NCBI RefSeq assembly: GCF_013403915.1
Contig: NZ_JABFDI010000005.1
Coordinates: 62,001-126,000 of the forward strand
Source of the DNA: Winogradskyella pacifica
Lineage (GTDB): Bacteria > Bacteroidota > Bacteroidia > Flavobacteriales > Flavobacteriaceae
DNA: 64,000 bases
Direction: 5' to 3'
Every line of letters starts with the position of its first letter. The stretch's first letter is position 1. Positions 55,188-64,000 of the stretch are shown piece after piece. Under the pieces are notes generated by a model, which was not told the DNA's origin, ran no database searches, and saw nothing but the letters and a program-made list of their open reading frames with translations. The position numbers and the translations under genes were made by a program.

Positions 55188-56068
55188 TAGTCTAAATATT
55201 TTGGATATTTTGGTAATCGGTTAAAATCGTCGGCACTGTGCTGAATGTAAACATCGGCATTAGTTTCTTTTGCGAAAGCCTCAAAAAGGTCCATGCTTTT
55301 TAGGGTGGCATCTACATCGTAATTAAAACTTGGAACCCCCTTATTATCTCTATTTTCTTGAAAATGATATAAATCACCTGCTAATAATATATTGCCAGCG
55401 TTTTCTAATTTTAAGAATAACGCCTGATGTCCAGGAGTATGCCCTGGCATGGATTTAATTACTACCGTTCCATCACCAAAAACATCATATTCTCCATTAA
55501 GTTTTTTAACATTAGTTAAAGCGGCAATTGCGGCATAGTTATCACCTTGTTTTTGTTCTTCGCTCGTAATGAAATCGTATTCTGCGGTTTGGACTAACCA
55601 AGTAGCATCAGCAAATTTTGAAGCCGAACCAGAATGGTCAAAATGCGTATGTGACAAAGCAATAAAATCAAAATCCTCTGGTGTTAAATTCAACGCTTTA
55701 AGTTGAGAGACTACAGAATCCTTACGAGACACTGTAAATGCACCATCTGGTGTTGTAAATGGATCTTGACCAACCAAACCTTCAGCTAAACCAGCATCCC
55801 AAAGCATTCGACCTTTTGGATGTTCAATAATATAAAAAGCATCAGCAAAAGTTTTTGATTGTCCTTGGTAGGTTGTGTCTTGAGAAAAAATCTCTAGCAT
55901 GTTCACTTGTACTGTTCCTCCGTCTAGTGCATATAATTTTACACCTCCCTTTTGAGTTGCTTCAGCTTCAGCTTTGGCATCATTATAACCGTCTTTAACT
56001 CCGTCTTTGAAGTCTTTACACGATACAAATGCTAAAGCTAAGGTTAATATGAATAGTGTTTTTTTCAT
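55187..56068 (-). CDS. Metallo-beta-lactamase-fold hydrolase, lipoprotein
   Basis: This 293-residue protein has a lipoprotein signal (FVSC, Cys17) and the MBL metal-binding motif SHTHFDHSG. Further ligand-type histidines occur in MPGHTPGH and in QHSADDF near the C-terminus. The overall pattern resembles the lactonase-like group (N-acyl homoserine lactonase relatives), but substrate is not provable. It sits between sufB and sufC with a 23-bp gap to sufB, an unusual envelope insertion in a cytosolic Fe-S operon. Confidence 0.85.
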   Translation of the reverse strand: MKKTLFILTLALAFVSCKDFKDGVKDGYNDAKAEAEATQKGGVKLYALDGGTVQVNMLEIFSQDTTYQGQSKTFADAFYIIEHPKGRMLWDAGLAEGLVGQDPFTTPDGAFTVSRKDSVVSQLKALNLTPEDFDFIALSHTHFDHSGSASKFADATWLVQTAEYDFITSEEQKQGDNYAAIAALTNVKKLNGEYDVFGDGTVVIKSMPGHTPGHQALFLKLENAGNILLAGDLYHFQENRDNKGVPSFNYDVDATLKSMDLFEAFAKETNADVYIQHSADDFNRLPKYPKYLD

Positions 56069-56091
56069 GCTTGATAGCTATTTTTTAGATG

Positions 56092-57540
56092 TTATCCTAC
56101 AGAACCTTCTAAGCTAATTTCTAATAATTTTTGAGCTTCCACAGCAAATTCCATTGGTAATTTATTGAGGACTTCTTTACTAAAACCATTTACAATTAGT
56201 GCAATTGCTTTTTCGGTATCAATACCTCTTTGGTTACAATAGAAAATTTGATCTTCACCAATTTTACTGGTCGTAGCTTCGTGCTCAATCATCGCAGTTT
56301 TGTTTTTAGCTTCTATGTAGGGGAAGGTATGTGCTCCACATTCATTTCCCATTAATAAACTATCACATTGCGAAAAGTTACGTGCATTATCTGCACGAGG
56401 ACCAATCTGAACCAATCCACGATACGAGTTTTGTGATTTACCGGCTGAAATTCCTTTAGATATAATTGTTGACTTTGTGTTTTTACCTAAGTGAATCATT
56501 TTAGTACCAGTATCTGCTTGCTGATAATTATTAGTCACCGCAATAGAATAAAATTCTCCTACTGAATTATCACCTTTTAAGATACAAGATGGATATTTCC
56601 AAGTTACCGCAGAACCAGTTTCAACTTGTGTCCAAGAGATTTTTGCGTTTTTCTCACAAAGTCCTCTCTTAGTAACAAAATTGTAAACACCACCTTTTCC
56701 TTCTGCATTTCCAGGGTACCAGTTTTGTACAGTAGAATATTTTATTTCGGCGTCATCCATGGCGATTAGTTCTACAACCGCTGCATGTAATTGGTTTTCA
56801 TCACGACTTGGTGCAGTACAACCTTCTAAATAAGAAACGTAACTGCCTTCGTCAGCAATAAGAAGTGTTCTTTCAAATTGACCTGTTCCACCTTGGTTTA
56901 TTCTAAAATACGTTGATAATTCCATAGGACATTTAACGCCTTTTGGAATATAACAGAAAGAACCATCACTAAATACTGCTGAATTTAAAGCCGCATAAAA
57001 GTTGTCTTTTGTTGGGACAATGGTACCAATATACTTTCTTACAAGTTCTGGGTGCTCTTTTATAGCTTCAGAAATACTCATAAAAATGATACCTTTTTCA
57101 GATAATGTCTTTTTAAATGTTGTGGCAACAGAAACAGAATCAACAACGATGTCCATCGCAACATTATTCATTTTCTTTTGCTCATCTACTGAAATTCCTA
57201 GCTTTTTATACATAGCTAAAAGATCAGGATCTACATCGTCTAAGGTTTTGTTTGGATCTACAGAAACAGGTGCAGAATAATAAGCAATTGCCTGAAAGTC
57301 TGGTTTTTTGTAACGTACATTTGCCCATTCAGGCTCAGCCATTTCTTTCCAAATTTTAAAAGCGTCTAATCGCCATTCTGTCATCCATTCGGGCTCTTCT
57401 TTTTTCATTGAAATAGCGCGAACGATGTCTTCATTTAATCCAATAGGGAATGTTTCAGATTCTATATCTGTGAAAAAACCGTATTCGTATTCTTTGGTTT
57501 TTAATTCTTCTCTAAGATCGTCTTCTGTATATTTTGACAT
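56092..57540 (-). CDS. sufB: Fe-S assembly scaffold protein SufB
   Basis: SufB is the main scaffold on which Fe-S clusters are built. The 482-residue protein carries the family core [38 protein letters not shown] and the C-terminal [16 protein letters not shown]. The end segment has [20 protein letters not shown], with glutamate and cysteine proposed to bind the cluster. It follows the A-type carrier by 14 bp. Confidence 0.97.
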   Translation of the reverse strand: MSKYTEDDLREELKTKEYEYGFFTDIESETFPIGLNEDIVRAISMKKEEPEWMTEWRLDAFKIWKEMAEPEWANVRYKKPDFQAIAYYSAPVSVDPNKTLDDVDPDLLAMYKKLGISVDEQKKMNNVAMDIVVDSVSVATTFKKTLSEKGIIFMSISEAIKEHPELVRKYIGTIVPTKDNFYAALNSAVFSDGSFCYIPKGVKCPMELSTYFRINQGGTGQFERTLLIADEGSYVSYLEGCTAPSRDENQLHAAVVELIAMDDAEIKYSTVQNWYPGNAEGKGGVYNFVTKRGLCEKNAKISWTQVETGSAVTWKYPSCILKGDNSVGEFYSIAVTNNYQQADTGTKMIHLGKNTKSTIISKGISAGKSQNSYRGLVQIGPRADNARNFSQCDSLLMGNECGAHTFPYIEAKNKTAMIEHEATTSKIGEDQIFYCNQRGIDTEKAIALIVNGFSKEVLNKLPMEFAVEAQKLLEISLEGSVG

Positions 57541-57554
57541 GTGTGTTTTATTTT

Positions 57555-57887
57555 TTATAGTGAAAAAGATTCACCGCAACCGCAAGTTCGGTTGGCATTT
57601 GGGTTGTTGAAAACGAAACCTGTTCCGTTTAAGCCTCCAGAATATTCGAGTGTAGTACCAATGAGGTAGAGAAAGCTCTTTTTGTCAACAATGATTTTAA
57701 TATCATTAACTTCAAATACTTTATCATCTTCAGCAGCTTGTTCTTTGTCAAATTTTAAATCATATGACAAACCAGAACAGCCTCCGCTCTTAACACCAAC
57801 TCTAACGTAGTCTGTGCTTGGGTCGTAACCATCATCAGTCATAAGTTCTATGACTTTCTTTTTTGCGTGATCAGATACTTTAATCAT
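57555..57887 (-). CDS. HesB/IscA (A-type) Fe-S carrier protein
   Basis: This 110-residue A-type carrier has the three conserved cysteines: [10 protein letters not shown] and the C-terminal CGCGESF. It transfers or stores Fe-S clusters after assembly. It is the first gene of the suf operon. A TATATTTG -7 box lies about 30 nt upstream of its start on the minus strand, likely the main promoter for the operon. Confidence 0.95.
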   Translation of the reverse strand: MIKVSDHAKKKVIELMTDDGYDPSTDYVRVGVKSGGCSGLSYDLKFDKEQAAEDDKVFEVNDIKIIVDKKSFLYLIGTTLEYSGGLNGTGFVFNNPNANRTCGCGESFSL

Positions 57888-58023
57888 ATCGTTTAACTAG
57901 ATTTGTTCTAAATAGAATGCAAATATACGATATAACAAAGGTTTTACCATAGGTACTAACATTATATTAGCATATGGTTTGATAGGGTTTGGCTATTCAA
58001 GGTAAACCGAGAAGAATGTGTAA

Positions 58024-58263
58024 TTATACAGCTACTTTTGTTTTAGGTATACGTCTAGTAAGACGGTATAATTCCCGTAATGTATCTGCGATTTGAGTGT
58101 TAGAAACGGTAATAGTTTCAAAATTTCCATGACGGTCCGTAACCACAACTGTATCGCAATGCGAACAGGTCATTTCAATGGTGTGATCAATATTCGTTTT
58201 AGATCGTTGATAGTTATGGCCAAAAATAGCACATGGTAATGCTTTAGTAGAGTTAGGTTTCAT
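58024..58263 (-). CDS. Small zinc-ribbon protein, paralog 1
   Basis: From ATG at 58263 (an in-frame TTG 24 nt upstream is unlikely) the protein has 79 residues. It has C-x4-H (CAIFGH) and C-x2-C (CSHC) pairs, a likely zinc site, and a helical C-terminal half ending in TLRELYRLTRR. The same layout is found in the two proteins at 59586-59816 and 59898-60140. The family resembles small DUF1660-type proteins of phage or chromosomal origin. Function is unknown. Confidence 0.7.
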   Translation of the reverse strand: MKPNSTKALPCAIFGHNYQRSKTNIDHTIEMTCSHCDTVVVTDRHGNFETITVSNTQIADTLRELYRLTRRIPKTKVAV

Positions 58264-58537
58264 TTTTATTGACTTAGGGTAGAGCAATTTAGTAAACCAT
58301 ATCTAAATCATGTCAAAATGCCTACTTTTTCGATGAAATGCATATGGTTTTGATATTTTTAGAATAAAATATACCGTTTAACGGGAATTTTTAAAAAAGA
58401 AACGGTACAAATAATCGCATCGAAAAACCTGCGAACATGTGGATGAATATCATGATTTTATGTGGTTTTAGTTTTTGATTTGAATTAAATTAGGAATAAA
58501 TAATTCTATTCATGCAACCTATTCAAAAAAAGCACAA

Positions 58538-58545
58538 TATTTTTG
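58538..58545 (+). promoter_or_regulatory. -7 box 4 nt before thiL
   Basis: TATTTTTG fits TAnnTTTG and ends 4 nt before the thiL ATG, predicting a leaderless transcript. Confidence 0.5.
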
Positions 58546-58549
58546 CATT

Positions 58550-59602
58550 ATGATAGAAGATAAAAACCCACAGCGTACTCCTTTGAGTGAATTAGGAGAG
58601 TTTAAATTGATTGAGCACTTAACCGATCATTTTAAAGTCACCCAAAAATCAACAGTAAAAGGTATTGGTGATGATGCTGCAGTACTAAGCTTTGGTAAAA
58701 AGCAAGTGGTTGTTTCTACGGATTTGTTGGTAGAAGGTGTGCACTTTGATTTGAGCTATGCTCCTTTAAAACATTTAGGTTATAAAGCTATCGTTGTTAA
58801 TTTATCTGATATTTATGCGATGAATGCTATGGCGACACAAGTGACCGTTTCTATAGCGGTTTCTAATCGTTTTCCATTAGAAGCATTAGAAGAATTGTAT
58901 GCTGGTATTACTATGGCAGCTAAATTTTACAATGTTGATGTGGTTGGGGGTGATACAACATCATCTACTTCTGGTTTAATTATTTCTGTAACTGCGATTG
59001 GGGAAGTTGAAAAGGGAACAGAGGTATTGCGATCAGGTGCAAAACCAAATGACTTATTAGTGATTACTGGTGACATTGGTGGAGCTTTTATGGGGTTGCA
59101 AGTGTTAGAACGCGAAAAAGAAGTGTTTAAAGTGAACCCAAATAACCAACCTGATTTATCAATGTATACCTACATTATAGAACGTCAGTTAAAACCTGAA
59201 GCTCGAAAAGATATTGTGGAATTATTGAAGGATTTAGATGTGAAACCAACGAGTATGATAGATGTTAGTGACGGAATTTCTTCTGAAATTATTCATTTAT
59301 GTAAGCAAAGTAAAGTTGGCGTAGATCTTTATGAAGAGAAAATACCATTAGATCCTCAAGTGATTTCTACCTGTGAGGAATTTAATTTAGATAGCACTAC
59401 AATTGCTTTAAATGGTGGTGAGGATTATGAATTGTTAATGACAATTTCTCAAGAGGATTTCCTAAAAATAAAAGGTAATCCAAATCTAACAGTTATTGGT
59501 TACATGACAGAAGAAGACAGAGGTATGCACTTAGTTACAAGAGCTGATGAGAAAATTCAGATTATAGCTAAAGGTTGGAATGCGCTTACAGATCAAGCAT
59601 AA
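58550..59602 (+). CDS. thiL: Thiamine-monophosphate kinase
   Basis: ThiL phosphorylates thiamine monophosphate to the active cofactor thiamine diphosphate. The 350-residue protein has GIGDDAAVL, VVSTDLLVEGVHFDL, the metal-binding NLSDIYAMNA and VGGDTTSSTSGLI. DVSDGISSEIIHLC and NGGEDYELLM follow. All PurM-like catalytic motifs are present. Its 3' end overlaps the convergent zinc-ribbon gene by 17 bp. Confidence 0.95.
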   Translation: MIEDKNPQRTPLSELGEFKLIEHLTDHFKVTQKSTVKGIGDDAAVLSFGKKQVVVSTDLLVEGVHFDLSYAPLKHLGYKAIVVNLSDIYAMNAMATQVTVSIAVSNRFPLEALEELYAGITMAAKFYNVDVVGGDTTSSTSGLIISVTAIGEVEKGTEVLRSGAKPNDLLVITGDIGGAFMGLQVLEREKEVFKVNPNNQPDLSMYTYIIERQLKPEARKDIVELLKDLDVKPTSMIDVSDGISSEIIHLCKQSKVGVDLYEEKIPLDPQVISTCEEFNLDSTTIALNGGEDYELLMTISQEDFLKIKGNPNLTVIGYMTEEDRGMHLVTRADEKIQIIAKGWNALTDQA

Positions 59603-59816
59603 AAAGCTTTTGCCCTTTTTCTAGACGCTTGTTATGTACGCGATTTAATACGCGATTGATTTCTTTGAATTTTGGGGTTAAGGGAATAAATTTTCCATCG
59701 CCATCAATGGTCATTTCTGTTTTACAGTTTTTACACTTATATTCTTTAACATGATAAGTAACATTTTTGGACACTTTATAATCGTGACCAAACAATGAGC
59801 AATAAATGTTTTTCAT
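59586..59816 (-). CDS. Small zinc-ribbon protein, paralog 2
   Basis: This 76-residue protein shares the layout of its neighbours: CSLFGH near the start, then CKNC and a helical tail (NRVLNRVHNKRLEKG). The two pairs C-x4-H and C-x2-C, with the spaced histidine in YHVKEYKC, fit a zinc site. The gene overlaps thiL at its 3' end. It is very similar to paralog 3, 82 bp away. Confidence 0.7.
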   Translation of the reverse strand: MKNIYCSLFGHDYKVSKNVTYHVKEYKCKNCKTEMTIDGDGKFIPLTPKFKEINRVLNRVHNKRLEKGQKLFMLDL

Positions 59817-59897
59817 TAACTAGTTTTCTTAGAGATATTATCACTTTTTATAGGGATTTAAATATAAGAAAATTAGTTACTTAGAAGTTATTAACAA

Positions 59898-60140
59898 TTA
59901 ACAAATCGATGAACTGAGTGTTTTTCGCTTTAAACGCATCGATTTATTGTTGTAAATGCGTTCTAAAGCAGAATTAATCTCCTGGTATTTAGCTGTTAAT
60001 TCTGTAAGTTGACCATTGCTGTTCGTTGTCAGTTGTTTTTTACAGCATTTACAAGTGTATTCATTGACGTGATTAGTGACTTTTTTGGTAATCTGATAGT
60101 TGTGTCCAAATAAATCACAATAAAATTTGTTAGGTGTCAT
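59898..60140 (-). CDS. Small zinc-ribbon protein, paralog 3
   Basis: This 80-residue protein has CDLFGHNYQ, VNEYTCKCC and the helical NSALERIYNN tail, paralogous to the proteins at 58024-58263 and 59586-59816. The C-terminus is more basic (SMRLKRKTLSSSIC). The three likely arose by local duplication around thiL. Confidence 0.7.
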   Translation of the reverse strand: MTPNKFYCDLFGHNYQITKKVTNHVNEYTCKCCKKQLTTNSNGQLTELTAKYQEINSALERIYNNKSMRLKRKTLSSSIC

Positions 60141-60218
60141 AATAGGTTGGTTTACAAATTATTTTTTAATCTCTCTGGTAAACTTAAAAAATAAAACAAA
60201 ATAAAGCGTTTAAAGGGG

Positions 60219-60995
60219 TTATTTTTCGACAAAGAGTAAAATATTGTAAGATAATTCTGATTTGTTTTCGATGTAACTCATATGGCCTTCTGAAAATTCT
60301 ATAAAATCAATGTCTGTGCCTCTTATGTTCTCGGTGATTTTTACTGTGTCAATTAAACTATCCTTTTTGCCAGCAATAATTATTTTTTTGCATTTTAAGT
60401 TTTTCAAAATATCAAAACGATCTGGTCTAAGTTTCATGCCTTCTTGGGCAGCAATATAACCTTGAAGTGGCGTCTTTAATGCTAATTGAAGTGCTTTTTG
60501 ATAGGCAGCTTCATGTTTAACTTTACTTTCAGGCGCAAATAAATTAGCAAAAGACATTTTTACTAAAACCTCAAAATTTTGCTGTGCCATTTCAGAAGCA
60601 CGTGTTCTAATTAACTTTCTAGCGTTATCATCAGCTTCATATGTAGAATTCATTAAGCATAGACCTTTAAACAATTCCGGTTTCTGTTCTGCTAAGGCTA
60701 AGGCTACGTAACCTCCCATGGAATGGCCAACGACATGCGCATTCTCAATATTTAAATGCTCTAAAACTGCTAAAACGGCTTCCGCCATAGCTTCCATGGT
60801 GTGCACATAGCCAATACAGTCTGTTTCGCCATGCCCCAATAAATCAATACAAATAACATTATTAGTTGTAGAAAACTCAGTGACTAAATCTTGCCACATC
60901 GCAACACTTTCGAGAAAACCGTGAAGTAATACAATAGGATTTCCTTCTCCTTCCGTCGTATAATGAATGCTGCTATTTTTGTAATTTAAAATCAT
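60219..60995 (-). CDS. Alpha/beta hydrolase
   Basis: This 258-residue cytosolic hydrolase has the oxyanion-side HGFLESVAMW, a nucleophile elbow GHSMGGYVALA (Ser near residue 93) and a catalytic histidine in SEGHMSYIEN near the C-terminus. Substrate is unknown. Esterase or thioesterase-like activity is typical, and MenH-like enzymes are close in layout. A TATATTTG box 5 nt before the start suggests a leaderless message. Confidence 0.88.
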   Translation of the reverse strand: MILNYKNSSIHYTTEGEGNPIVLLHGFLESVAMWQDLVTEFSTTNNVICIDLLGHGETDCIGYVHTMEAMAEAVLAVLEHLNIENAHVVGHSMGGYVALALAEQKPELFKGLCLMNSTYEADDNARKLIRTRASEMAQQNFEVLVKMSFANLFAPESKVKHEAAYQKALQLALKTPLQGYIAAQEGMKLRPDRFDILKNLKCKKIIIAGKKDSLIDTVKITENIRGTDIDFIEFSEGHMSYIENKSELSYNILLFVEK

Positions 60996-61000
60996 GTTTG

Positions 61001-61008
61001 CAAATATA
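61001..61008 (-). promoter_or_regulatory. -7 box 5 nt before the alpha/beta hydrolase
   Basis: The minus-strand TATATTTG matches TAnnTTTG and stops 5 nt before the ATG at 60995. Confidence 0.5.
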
Positions 61009-61052
61009 AATTTTGAAGGTATTACTGTCTACTATTCATTATAACATTTTAG

Positions 61053-61060
61053 TATCTTTG
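61053..61060 (+). promoter_or_regulatory. -7 promoter box of the serine hydrolase gene
   Basis: TATCTTTG matches TAnnTTTG and lies 28 nt before ATG 61089. Confidence 0.55.
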
Positions 61061-61088
61061 AAATCTTTCAAATTAAATTAAAAATCTA

Positions 61089-62642
61089 ATGGGTTTAAAA
61101 CGCTTTTTTTCAATAGTTCTTTTGAGTTCTGCTTTCTTGTTAAATGCTCAAATTAAAGAGCAGCAACTCGATAAACTCATCACAGAAACCTTAAGTACTT
61201 TTGATGTACCTGGTATTTCTGTTGGTGTTTATAAAGATGGAAAAGTCGTTTACGCTAAAGGTCATGGTGTGCGTTCGCTAACCAATAAAAAAGACATGAA
61301 CAATGAAACATTAGTTGGGGTCGCGTCTAATAGTAAGGGATTTACGTGTTTTGCATTGGCGATGATGGTTGATGCTGGGAAGTTGAATTGGGATGATAAA
61401 GTGCGTAAGCATATTCCAGAATTTCAATTACACGATGCTTGGGTCACTGAAGAATTCACGGTTAGAGATTTGGTGACACATCGCAGTGGAATGGGATTGG
61501 GTGCAGGAGATTTAATGTTTTTTCCTGAAGGCAGTGATTTTACAGTGAACGACATTATTAATAATGTAAAATATTTAGAACCTGAAAGTTCATTTAGAAG
61601 CAAATTTGCATATAATAACAATATGTTCATCATAGCGGGTGAAGTTTTAAAACGTACGAGTGGTTTGTCTTGGGAAGACTTTATTGAAACCAAGATTATG
61701 AAACCAGTTGGGATGACAAATAGTAAAGCATCTTATAATCGTGTTTCAGATAAATCGAATATTATTGATGCGCATACGATGGCAGAAGGAAAGGTAATTC
61801 AGATTCCACACGATTGGAGTGAAACAGCTAATCCTGCAGGAGGAATTGTGAGTAATGTTCCGGATATGTTAACTTGGGCTCAATTTTTAATGAACGATGC
61901 GGTTACCCAAAATGGTGAACGTTTATTAAGTGCTAAACAATTTCATGAACTTTGGCAATTGCAAACTCCTTTAAATGTATCTCCAAATGATTCATACGAT
62001 TCTAATTTTAAAGGCTACGGATTAGGTTGGTTTGTTGCCGATGTTAAAGGTGGTTTTAAACAAGTGTATCATACAGGTGGTTTGTTGGGAACCGTAACAC
62101 AGTTTACTATGATCCCAGATTTAGATTTAGGCATTGTGGTGTTAACAAATCAAATGAATGGTTCTGCTTTTAATACCATCACAAATACAATTAAAGATGC
62201 TTATCTCGGTTATGAAAGTCGAAATTGGTTAGAGAAGTACGGCAAATCTAATGCCGATAATATTATTTATAACGACAGTATAAAAGCTGCAGTGTATTCA
62301 AAAGTTGAAAAGGCAAAAACACTTAAATCAATACCGAAACCAAAACAAATTATCGGGACTTATACAGACGATTGGTTTGGTGATGTGATGATTTCTCACG
62401 ATTCAAAAAAGGGATATACCATAAAGAGTGAGCGTTCATCAAGATTGTTTGGTGAATTGTTGCCATTTAATGCGACTACCTTTGTGGCGAAATGGAACGA
62501 TAGAAGTTATGATGCAGATGTTTACGTGAAATTTACCTTTAACGAAAAAGGAGAAGCGGTTTCAGCGACCATGAACTATATTGCGCCAATTACTGATTTT
62601 AGTTTCGATTTTGGTGATTTAGAACTTAAGAAAACGAACTAG
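61089..62642 (+). CDS. Class C beta-lactamase-like serine hydrolase
   Basis: This 517-residue exported protein has a signal peptide (about 1-20) and a beta-lactamase-family domain (about 25-370). The SxxK nucleophile is Ser80 in ASNSKGF, the YxN-type motif is in FAYNNNMF, and an HTGG stands in place of KTG. The C-terminal 110 residues (IGTYTDDWFGDVMIS...) form a DUF3471-like lipocalin-type domain. Such enzymes are peptidases or esterases rather than true resistance determinants. The brnQ-like gene starts right after its stop. Confidence 0.9.
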   Translation: MGLKRFFSIVLLSSAFLLNAQIKEQQLDKLITETLSTFDVPGISVGVYKDGKVVYAKGHGVRSLTNKKDMNNETLVGVASNSKGFTCFALAMMVDAGKLNWDDKVRKHIPEFQLHDAWVTEEFTVRDLVTHRSGMGLGAGDLMFFPEGSDFTVNDIINNVKYLEPESSFRSKFAYNNNMFIIAGEVLKRTSGLSWEDFIETKIMKPVGMTNSKASYNRVSDKSNIIDAHTMAEGKVIQIPHDWSETANPAGGIVSNVPDMLTWAQFLMNDAVTQNGERLLSAKQFHELWQLQTPLNVSPNDSYDSNFKGYGLGWFVADVKGGFKQVYHTGGLLGTVTQFTMIPDLDLGIVVLTNQMNGSAFNTITNTIKDAYLGYESRNWLEKYGKSNADNIIYNDSIKAAVYSKVEKAKTLKSIPKPKQIIGTYTDDWFGDVMISHDSKKGYTIKSERSSRLFGELLPFNATTFVAKWNDRSYDADVYVKFTFNEKGEAVSATMNYIAPITDFSFDFGDLELKKTN

Positions 62643-63947
62643 GTGGATATAAAACGCAAAGAACTTTTAATTACCAGTTTTGCATTGTTCTCATTATTTT
62701 TTGGAGCGGGTAATTTACTGCTACCACCTTTATTGGGGTATAACTCTGGTGACGATTGGATTTGGGTAACTATTGGTTTTATGATTACCGCTGTGGTAAT
62801 TCCTATCCTTGGGATTCTCGCGCATGCCAGACTTCAAGGGACGTTATTCGATTTTGGTAAAAAAGTATCTCCAACCTTTAGTTTAATTTATTGTATTTTA
62901 ATCTATGTTATTGCGGTGGCTATTCCGTCTCCAAGAACAGCTGCGGCAACGCATGAAATTGCAATCTTTCCAGCTTTTGGAACTTCACCTTTATTAACGA
63001 GCTTTATTTATTTTTCGCTTGTGTTGGTTTTTGTGCTTAATCGCTCAAAAATATTAAGTCTTATCGGAAAATATTTAACGCCGTTTATTGTCATCATGCT
63101 TTTGGCAGTCATTAGTATTGGTTTATTTTCTTCTGAATTTAGTACAGGGATTTCTCAATTTGAAACCCCAATTGCGGTGGGAATTCTAGAAGGTTATCAA
63201 ACTTTTGATGCTATTGGAGCGGTGGTTGTTGGAGCTGTAATTATTATTTCTTTGAATTTTAAAAACATGGCTGTTGAGGCGTACAGTTCTAAGCGGACGT
63301 TGATACGTAAATCAGGTTTTATAGCAGGTTTGGGTTTATTTGTTATTTATGCCGGTTTAATTTCTGTGGGAGCTTATTATAGTTCTGAAATTAATATTAA
63401 TGCAGATTTAAGTAGTGATATGCAACGTGCCAATTTATTACGAGATATCAGTATCTCGGCGTTAGGTGAATTTGGAAATACCGTTTTGAGTGTTCTAATT
63501 TCATTAGCTTGTTTTACAACGGCCATTGGTATTGTGGCTGGTACGGCAGATTATTTTAAAGGCTTGTTAAACGATTCTCAAACGGTTTATGTTATTACAG
63601 CTGTTTTAGCAAGTGTTCTAGGAGTTGCTATGGGTCAGTTAGATTTTAATTCCATTATAGTTGTTGCGATTCCAGTATTATTATTTATCTATCCTATTAC
63701 GATTGTACTTATTTTATTGAATGTATTTCCAGAAAAAATAGCAACGCCATTAGTGTTTAGAATGGTGATTCTTGTGACGTTTCTTTTTAGTATTCCAGAT
63801 GTTGTTGGTTTTATTAATCCGACTGAAGATTTAGCAATGGTTACCAATTATATTCCGTTTTCTAGTCAAAGTTTAGGCTGGGTGTTACCCGCTTTTTTAG
63901 TCTTTGTGATTTCGTCTTTTGTGCAACAAAAAATGACAAGCAGATAA
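62643..63947 (+). CDS. brnQ: Branched-chain amino acid transporter, BrnQ-type
   Basis: This 434-residue polytopic membrane protein has about 12 hydrophobic segments. It has the BrnQ/LIVCS opening FALFSLFFGAGNLLLPPLLG and a later AIPSPRTAAATHEIA motif, typical of sodium- or proton-coupled uptake of Leu, Ile and Val. The only fitting start is GTG at 62643, immediately after the upstream TAG, since the next Met lies inside a helix. Its stop overlaps the ATG of the next gene (TAATG). Confidence 0.92.
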   Translation: MDIKRKELLITSFALFSLFFGAGNLLLPPLLGYNSGDDWIWVTIGFMITAVVIPILGILAHARLQGTLFDFGKKVSPTFSLIYCILIYVIAVAIPSPRTAAATHEIAIFPAFGTSPLLTSFIYFSLVLVFVLNRSKILSLIGKYLTPFIVIMLLAVISIGLFSSEFSTGISQFETPIAVGILEGYQTFDAIGAVVVGAVIIISLNFKNMAVEAYSSKRTLIRKSGFIAGLGLFVIYAGLISVGAYYSSEININADLSSDMQRANLLRDISISALGEFGNTVLSVLISLACFTTAIGIVAGTADYFKGLLNDSQTVYVITAVLASVLGVAMGQLDFNSIIVVAIPVLLFIYPITIVLILLNVFPEKIATPLVFRMVILVTFLFSIPDVVGFINPTEDLAMVTNYIPFSSQSLGWVLPAFLVFVISSFVQQKMTSR

Positions 63948-64000
63948 TGAAGTACATGGGAAGCAAGGCGCGTTTTGCCAAAGATTTACTGCCAATTATT
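63947..64000 (+). CDS. D12-class N6-adenine DNA methyltransferase, partial (N-terminus only)
   Basis: The last 54 bases encode MKYMGSKARFAKDLLPII, the N-terminal signature of D12-class adenine methylases (Dam/DpnM type). The segment binds S-adenosylmethionine. The rest is beyond the window. The ATG overlaps the brnQ stop codon (TAATG), which suggests coupling. No restriction gene is visible. Confidence 0.72.
   Translation, partial: MKYMGSKARFAKDLLPII

Noticed and set aside
55187-56068. Antibiotic-resistance metallo-beta-lactamase
   Set aside because: The fold motif is shared by many hydrolases. The lactonase-like pattern and suf-operon location do not support a resistance role.

Overview
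The window is chromosomal DNA of a marine-type member of the Flavobacteriaceae (Bacteroidota). The evidence is AT-rich sequence, many Bacteroidota-type TAnnTTTG -7 promoter boxes with few Shine-Dalgarno sequences, type IX secretion sorting domains, a PorP/SprF - OmpA - gliding-type adhesin cluster, SO2930-type cytochrome lipoproteins, and lineage-typical small families (IPExxxVDY, DUF2480, DUF3078, HopJ-like). No insertion sequence, prophage, rRNA operon or CRISPR array was seen.

Layout. 1-5.8 kb: a cut-off FAD disulfide oxidoreductase, HopJ-like protein, rsmI, a DoxX-like protein and a coiled-coil protein on the minus strand; tdk-alr and mscL on the plus strand. 5.9-14.3 kb: asd, a prolyl oligopeptidase lipoprotein, a diheme cytochrome lipoprotein followed by a T9SS-secreted FG-GAP/ASPIC protein, and an orphan ABC ATPase. 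14.2-20.8 kb: an accessory RNA-repair-like locus (below). 21.3-25.6 kb: purF, a PfkB kinase, RNase HI and purN. 25.7-30.1 kb: acpP-fabF-rnc, an IPExxxVDY protein and pyk. 30.2-32.4 kb: dinB, a CYTH protein and a YCII-like lipoprotein. 32.4-40.6 kb: a three-gene T9SS/adhesin operon. 40.8-45.3 kb: a nuclease-family protein, hflX and a class A PBP. 45.4-57.9 kb: DUF3078, DUF2480, an ABC exporter and a long suf Fe-S assembly operon interrupted by lipoprotein, MBL-fold and outer-membrane genes. 58-64 kb: thiL flanked by three paralogous small zinc-ribbon proteins, an alpha/beta hydrolase, a serine beta-lactamase-like protein, a BrnQ transporter and the first codons of a D12-class DNA adenine methylase.

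The most interesting region is 14.2-20.8 kb. A WYL-domain regulator, an unknown 206-aa protein, a TPR protein with a lysine tail, a soluble slipin/SPFH protein and the RNA ligase RtcB surround about 1 kb of non-coding DNA. That DNA carries three canonical tRNA T-arms, D-arm-like hairpins and acceptor-like stems within about 450 bp. One tRNA-like unit is in normal order but has a large insertion at the anticodon arm. In two others the T-arm and 3' acceptor strand precede the 5' acceptor strand and D-arm, a circularly permuted arrangement. A 19-bp near-palindrome, TACGCAAAAANATTGCGCA, lies exactly 11 nt upstream of TATTTG in front of the unknown gene, the tRNA-like array and rtcB. I infer one regulon, possibly controlled by the WYL protein, pairing an RNA-sealing enzyme with tRNA-mimic RNAs. 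Stems, spacings and gene neighbours are read directly from the sequence; regulation and RNA function are inference.
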